This document shows, piece after piece, positions 6,087-8,351 of a stretch of DNA of 8,351 bases. The translations under genes and the position numbers were made by a program. Below the pieces are notes generated by a model. The model was not told the DNA's origin. It searched no databases and saw only the letters and a program-made list of their open reading frames with translations. Location of the stretch: contig PMBV01000290.1 in assembly GCA_003153055.1 (NCBI GenBank), positions 1 to 8,351 on the forward strand, given 5' to 3'. How positions within the stretch are numbered: position 1 is the stretch's first letter; each line of letters begins with the position of its first letter. Origin of the DNA: Myxococcales bacterium. Lineage in GTDB: Bacteria; Myxococcota; Myxococcia; Myxococcales; Myxococcaceae.

Positions 6087-7351
6087 GGGCGAGCTCCTTC
6101 CAACACCGAGCCGCCGACCCTGGTGCCCTCTTCCGCCGCGCTCTGCGACGATTGGGGCCCTCGCTGCTCGCCGGCGACCCAGAGCCCCGGCACGCCGGTG
6201 CGACCCAGCTCGTCGGAGTCGACCACGAAGGTGTGAGAGCGCTCGTCCCAGCGGATGGTCGCTCCGGCGGCTCGGGCGAGCTCGAAGGAGGCGCCGGCTG
6301 GCCCGCACACGGCGATCACCTCGCAGCGCTGCTTGCTCGTCGTGCCTTGATCGATGGTGGTGACGGCCTCGACCCGCCTGAGGCCGTGCGCGCGGACCAC
6401 CTCGGCGCCGACCGCGATGGCCGTGCCACCCGCGGCGGTCACCACTCGGGCTAGGGCCTTGGCCTCGGTGGGCTCTCCGACGCAGGCGATGACCTTCCCG
6501 GGGAGGACGCCGTGCCGACGCACCAGAGTGCTCACGGCCCGGCTCGCCATCACGCCCGGGAGATCGTTGTTGGGGAAGGTGGGGAGCACGGGGTGGGCTC
6601 CCAGGGTCAGCACCAGTCGCTCGAAGTGCACCAGCGTCAGGCCGCCTCCTTCGACGACCGCGAGGAAGGGAGAGCCGTCGTCAGCGAACAGGCCCACCAC
6701 CAGGGCGCCGAGGCGGGCCCGGCTCGCGGGAGGCGTCCAGCGGGGGCCTTCGGTGTCCTCCGCGCTCCACACGAGGCGCCCTCCAAGCTCCTGCTCGCGC
6801 TCGAAGAGGTGGTACAGGTGGCCGGCGTCCTCGAGGCGTCTCGCGACCGCCAGTCCGGCCGGGCCTCCACCGACGATGACGGTTCCCAGCCGCTCGAAAC
6901 GGGCCGCCCGGCGGGAAGGGGCGGGGCGCTCGGGGAGCACGCCCAGGCCCGAGAGCTGGCGCGCGACCTTCACCAACACCGCCTCGGCGATGGGCAGCCC
7001 GGTGAGGAACTCGTGGTGGTTGAACCACTGCTGAAAGACGAAGTCGGTGGCCCGGAGGAGATCGATGCGAGCGTCGGGCATGGCGTTCTGGCGCTCGAGC
7101 CGCAGGCCCTCGCGGGCTGGCACGCGGCAGGTCGGCACGTTGGGCACGCCGTCGACCCGCATGAGGCACTGGGAGCAGCCGCCGCTCAGGCAGAAGGGTC
7201 CTCTGGGGCGGTGGTACTTGGGTGATCGCGCGAAGAGCAGCTCTCCCTGCGCGACCAGGGAGGCCGCGACCGGCTCTCCTTCCCGGGCGCGTATCGGCCG
7301 CCCGTCGAGCTCGATGGTGACGGGGTGCTCCAGTGGCGTGATGCGACTCAT
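6083..7351 (-). CDS. [2Fe-2S] ferredoxin-FAD oxidoreductase fusion (HcnAB / sarcosine oxidase alpha-like), 422 aa
   Basis: Predicted electron-transfer subunit of the same complex. Residues 8-85 are an HcnA/SoxA-type ferredoxin fold: RSPKYHRPRG (42-51), then cysteines C54, C59, C62 and C75. After a linker, VIVGGGPAG (158-166) binds FAD. FPNNDLPGVMASRAV (259-273) is typical of sarcosine-oxidase alpha / HcnB-like proteins, and GLWVAGEQRG (389-398) is the C-terminal FAD contact. The second Rossmann fold (GKVIACVGEPTEAK, 285-298) lacks a GxGxxG motif, suggesting it does not use NAD(P). The BFD iron-sulfur domain that normally ends HcnB is absent here and is instead at the N terminus of the next gene. 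At 422 aa it is compact compared with the roughly 950-1000 aa of a full sarcosine oxidase alpha. ATG 7351 is preceded by a TAAGG-type site about 8 nt away. It is first in its two-gene operon and divergent from pruA. Confidence 0.88.
   Translation of the reverse strand: MSRITPLEHPVTIELDGRPIRAREGEPVAASLVAQGELLFARSPKYHRPRGPFCLSGGCSQCLMRVDGVPNVPTCRVPAREGLRLERQNAMPDARIDLLRATDFVFQQWFNHHEFLTGLPIAEAVLVKVARQLSGLGVLPERPAPSRRAARFERLGTVIVGGGPAGLAVARRLEDAGHLYHLFEREQELGGRLVWSAEDTEGPRWTPPASRARLGALVVGLFADDGSPFLAVVEGGGLTLVHFERLVLTLGAHPVLPTFPNNDLPGVMASRAVSTLVRRHGVLPGKVIACVGEPTEAKALARVVTAAGGTAIAVGAEVVRAHGLRRVEAVTTIDQGTTSKQRCEVIAVCGPAGASFELARAAGATIRWDERSHTFVVDSDELGRTGVPGLWVAGEQRGPQSSQSAAEEGTRVGGSVLEGARP
6094..6100 (-). 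promoter_or_regulatory. Ribosome binding site of the BFD-DAO subunit gene
   Basis: On the minus strand GAAGGAG lies 7 nt before the ATG at 6086. It sits inside the end of the preceding reading frame and, with the ATGA overlap, supports coupled translation giving near-equal amounts of the two subunits. It also excludes a longer N-terminal extension that stays open to about 6308. Confidence 0.8.
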
Positions 7352-7400
7352 GCCCTCGCCTTAGCCCACGCTCGCCGCGCTGACCAACGAACCGCTGAAG

Positions 7401-7457
7401 GCTCCACGGCACGGAGCGCGGCGTTATAAAGCGCTCCACCCGCATTTCTTCTGGAGC
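7401..7457 (+). promoter_or_regulatory. Chain of alternative stems in the pruA leader, last one covering the ribosome binding site
   Basis: Four short segments can pair in series: GCTCC (7401-7405) with GGAGC (7413-7417), GGAGCGC (7413-7419) with GCGCTCC (7431-7437), and GCTCCA (7433-7438) with TGGAGC (7452-7457). Segments 2-3 and 3-4 compete. The fourth contains GGAG (7453-7456), the pruA ribosome binding site. If transcribed from upstream of about 7400, this is the topology of an attenuator or translational switch; if the promoter is the TTATAA at 7424, only the last stem would be in the RNA. Short stems like these arise often in GC-rich DNA. Confidence 0.3.
7453..7456 (+). promoter_or_regulatory. 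Ribosome binding site of pruA
   Basis: GGAG lies 8 nt before GTG 7465 and fixes that GTG as the most likely start; the downstream reading frame matches the expected N terminus of the family. Confidence 0.65.
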
Positions 7458-7464
7458 TGCCATC

Positions 7465-8351
7465 GTGATCACCTCTCAAACCCGGGTCCCCACTCCTACC
7501 AACGAGCCGACGAGGGCCTACGCGCCAGGCACTGCCGAGCGGGGCGAGCTCAAGGCTGCGCTGCAGCGCGTCGGGCACGAGCAGGTGGAGATTCCTGCGT
7601 TGATCGGTGGCCGAGAGTACCGGAGCGAGCAGCGCTTCGAGATTCGCGCGCCCTTCGAGCATGCCCGGGTGCTCGCCACGAGCTTCCACTCCTCGCCCCA
7701 GTGGACCGAGCAGGCCATCGCCAACGCGATGCAGGCGAAGCGGGAATGGGCCGCGACCCCGTTCCACCAGCGGGCTGCCATCTTCCTCAGGGCGGCCGAG
7801 CTCCTGGCGACCAAGCACCGCGCGCACATGAACGCGGTGACCATGTGGGGCCAGGCGAAGACCGCCCACCAGTCGGAGATCGACGCGGCCTGCGAAGCGA
7901 TCGACTTCCTGCGGTTCAACGTCGCCTTCGCCGAGCAGATTCTCGGGCAGCAGCCTGCGTCGTCACCGGGGGTGTGGAACCAGACCGACTACCGCCCGCT
8001 GGACGGCTTCGTGCTCGCCGTGGCGCCGTTCAACTTCACGTCGATCGCGCTCAACCTGTGCACGGCTCCGGCGCTCATGGGCAACGTGGTGCTGTTCAAG
8101 CCCGCGGAGACCGCCACGCTCTCGGCGTGGATGGTCATGCAGATCCTCCGCGAGGCCGGGCTCCCCGATGGCGTCATCAACTTCCTCCCGGGGCATGGTG
8201 CGCCGGTGGGCAACGTCGCGCTCCAGCACCCGGACTTCGGCGGCCTGCATTTCACCGGGTCGTCGGCGACCTTCAACTCGATGTGGAAGACCATCGCCGA
8301 GAACGTCGGGCGGCTCCGGCAATATCCGCGCATCGTCGGGGAGACCGGCGG
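7465..8351 (+). CDS. pruA: Delta1-pyrroline-5-carboxylate dehydrogenase (ALDH4A1-like), 3' end cut by window
   Basis: Oxidises L-glutamate-5-semialdehyde (in equilibrium with pyrroline-5-carboxylate) to glutamate with NAD+, the last step of proline and hydroxyproline breakdown. The 295 visible codons cover the N-terminal region and most of the NAD-binding domain. NEPTRAYAPGTAERGELKAAL near the N terminus resembles the start of mitochondrial ALDH4A1. GFVLAVAPFNFTSIALN (181-197) and GNVVLFKPAET (206-216, with K212) are the NAD-binding signatures. FTGS (263-266) is the glycine-loop motif, and the window ends in VGETGG, where E293 is the conserved ALDH glutamate. The catalytic Cys lies beyond the window. 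It is a stand-alone enzyme rather than part of a bifunctional PutA, because no proline dehydrogenase domain precedes it. The start is GTG with GGAG 8 nt upstream. It is divergent from a flavin amine dehydrogenase operon, which may make its substrate. Confidence 0.93.
   Translation, partial: MITSQTRVPTPTNEPTRAYAPGTAERGELKAALQRVGHEQVEIPALIGGREYRSEQRFEIRAPFEHARVLATSFHSSPQWTEQAIANAMQAKREWAATPFHQRAAIFLRAAELLATKHRAHMNAVTMWGQAKTAHQSEIDAACEAIDFLRFNVAFAEQILGQQPASSPGVWNQTDYRPLDGFVLAVAPFNFTSIALNLCTAPALMGNVVLFKPAETATLSAWMVMQILREAGLPDGVINFLPGHGAPVGNVALQHPDFGGLHFTGSSATFNSMWKTIAENVGRLRQYPRIVGETG

Larger units (their letters stand above)
7352..7464. promoter_or_regulatory. Divergent intergenic promoter region between the flavin dehydrogenase operon and pruA
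   Basis: This 113-bp gap must carry the promoters for both directions unless transcription comes from further away. A TTATAA (7424-7429) could be part of a -10 element on either strand, since it is self-complementary, but no convincing -35 box is spaced from it. GCTCCAC occurs twice (7401-7407 and 7433-7439), 32 bp apart. GGAGCGC (7413-7419) and GCGCTCC (7431-7437) form a perfect inverted repeat flanking the TTATAA, a plausible operator for a shared regulator. These are sequence observations; regulator binding is inference. Confidence 0.55.

Noticed and set aside
6087..6308. Possible N-terminal extension of the BFD-DAO subunit
   Set aside because: The extension is Arg-rich shadow sequence inside the upstream gene; the ATG at 6086 has a strong ribosome binding site and is followed at once by the BFD domain.
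7424..7430. TTATAAA as a firm -10 promoter element for pruA
   Set aside because: No -35 box at the right spacing, and the motif is self-complementary so direction cannot be told; kept only as a possibility in the intergenic entry.

Overview
The window is GC-rich DNA with strongly G/C-biased third codon positions. It most likely comes from a predatory or saprophytic delta-type proteobacterium of the Myxococcota. The best clue is a secreted Cys-rich metalloprotease that ends in a MYXO-CTERM-like tail (Gly-Cys-Gly-Cys, short hydrophobic stretch, Arg cluster). A stand-alone GspE/PilB-type ATPase and dense gene packing fit the same assignment. No rRNA, tRNA, CRISPR array, insertion sequence or phage gene is visible.

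Left half (about 102-4581, plus strand): four genes run in one direction. They are a 124-aa cytosolic protein of unknown function, a 170-aa exported protein of unknown function, a 578-aa matrixin-like zinc metalloprotease with a long Cys-rich region, and a 608-aa GspE/PulE-type secretion or pilus ATPase. The second and third genes overlap by 4 bp and the third and fourth by 16 bp, so at least these three look translationally coupled. The layout suggests an exported proteolytic unit with a tightly linked traffic ATPase, but no other secretion-system genes are in view.

Right half (about 4590-7351, minus strand): two genes overlapping by 4 bp (ATGA) encode an HcnABC / sarcosine-oxidase-alpha-like flavin and iron-sulfur amine or amino-acid dehydrogenase. 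The domain order is the one known for these complexes (2Fe-2S ferredoxin, FAD oxidoreductase, BFD-type 2Fe-2S, DAO-type FAD oxidase). The gene boundaries have moved: the first two domains are fused, and the BFD-type domain sits at the N terminus of the DAO subunit. Divergently, across a 113-bp gap, starts a monofunctional Delta1-pyrroline-5-carboxylate dehydrogenase (pruA, ALDH4A1-like), cut off by the window end. Together they suggest amino-acid catabolism: the flavin complex may oxidise proline or hydroxyproline (or a related imino/amino acid) and the ALDH may finish the conversion to glutamate. The substrate is inferred, not shown.

The most interesting signals are the moved domain boundaries and divergent pairing of the flavin complex with pruA, a four-segment chain of mutually exclusive inverted repeats in the pruA leader whose last segment contains the ribosome binding site, a pair of interleaved stems with H-type pseudoknot topology at 24-58, and the protease-ATPase overlap. 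No complete, clearly novel multi-gene system can be demonstrated from this sequence alone.
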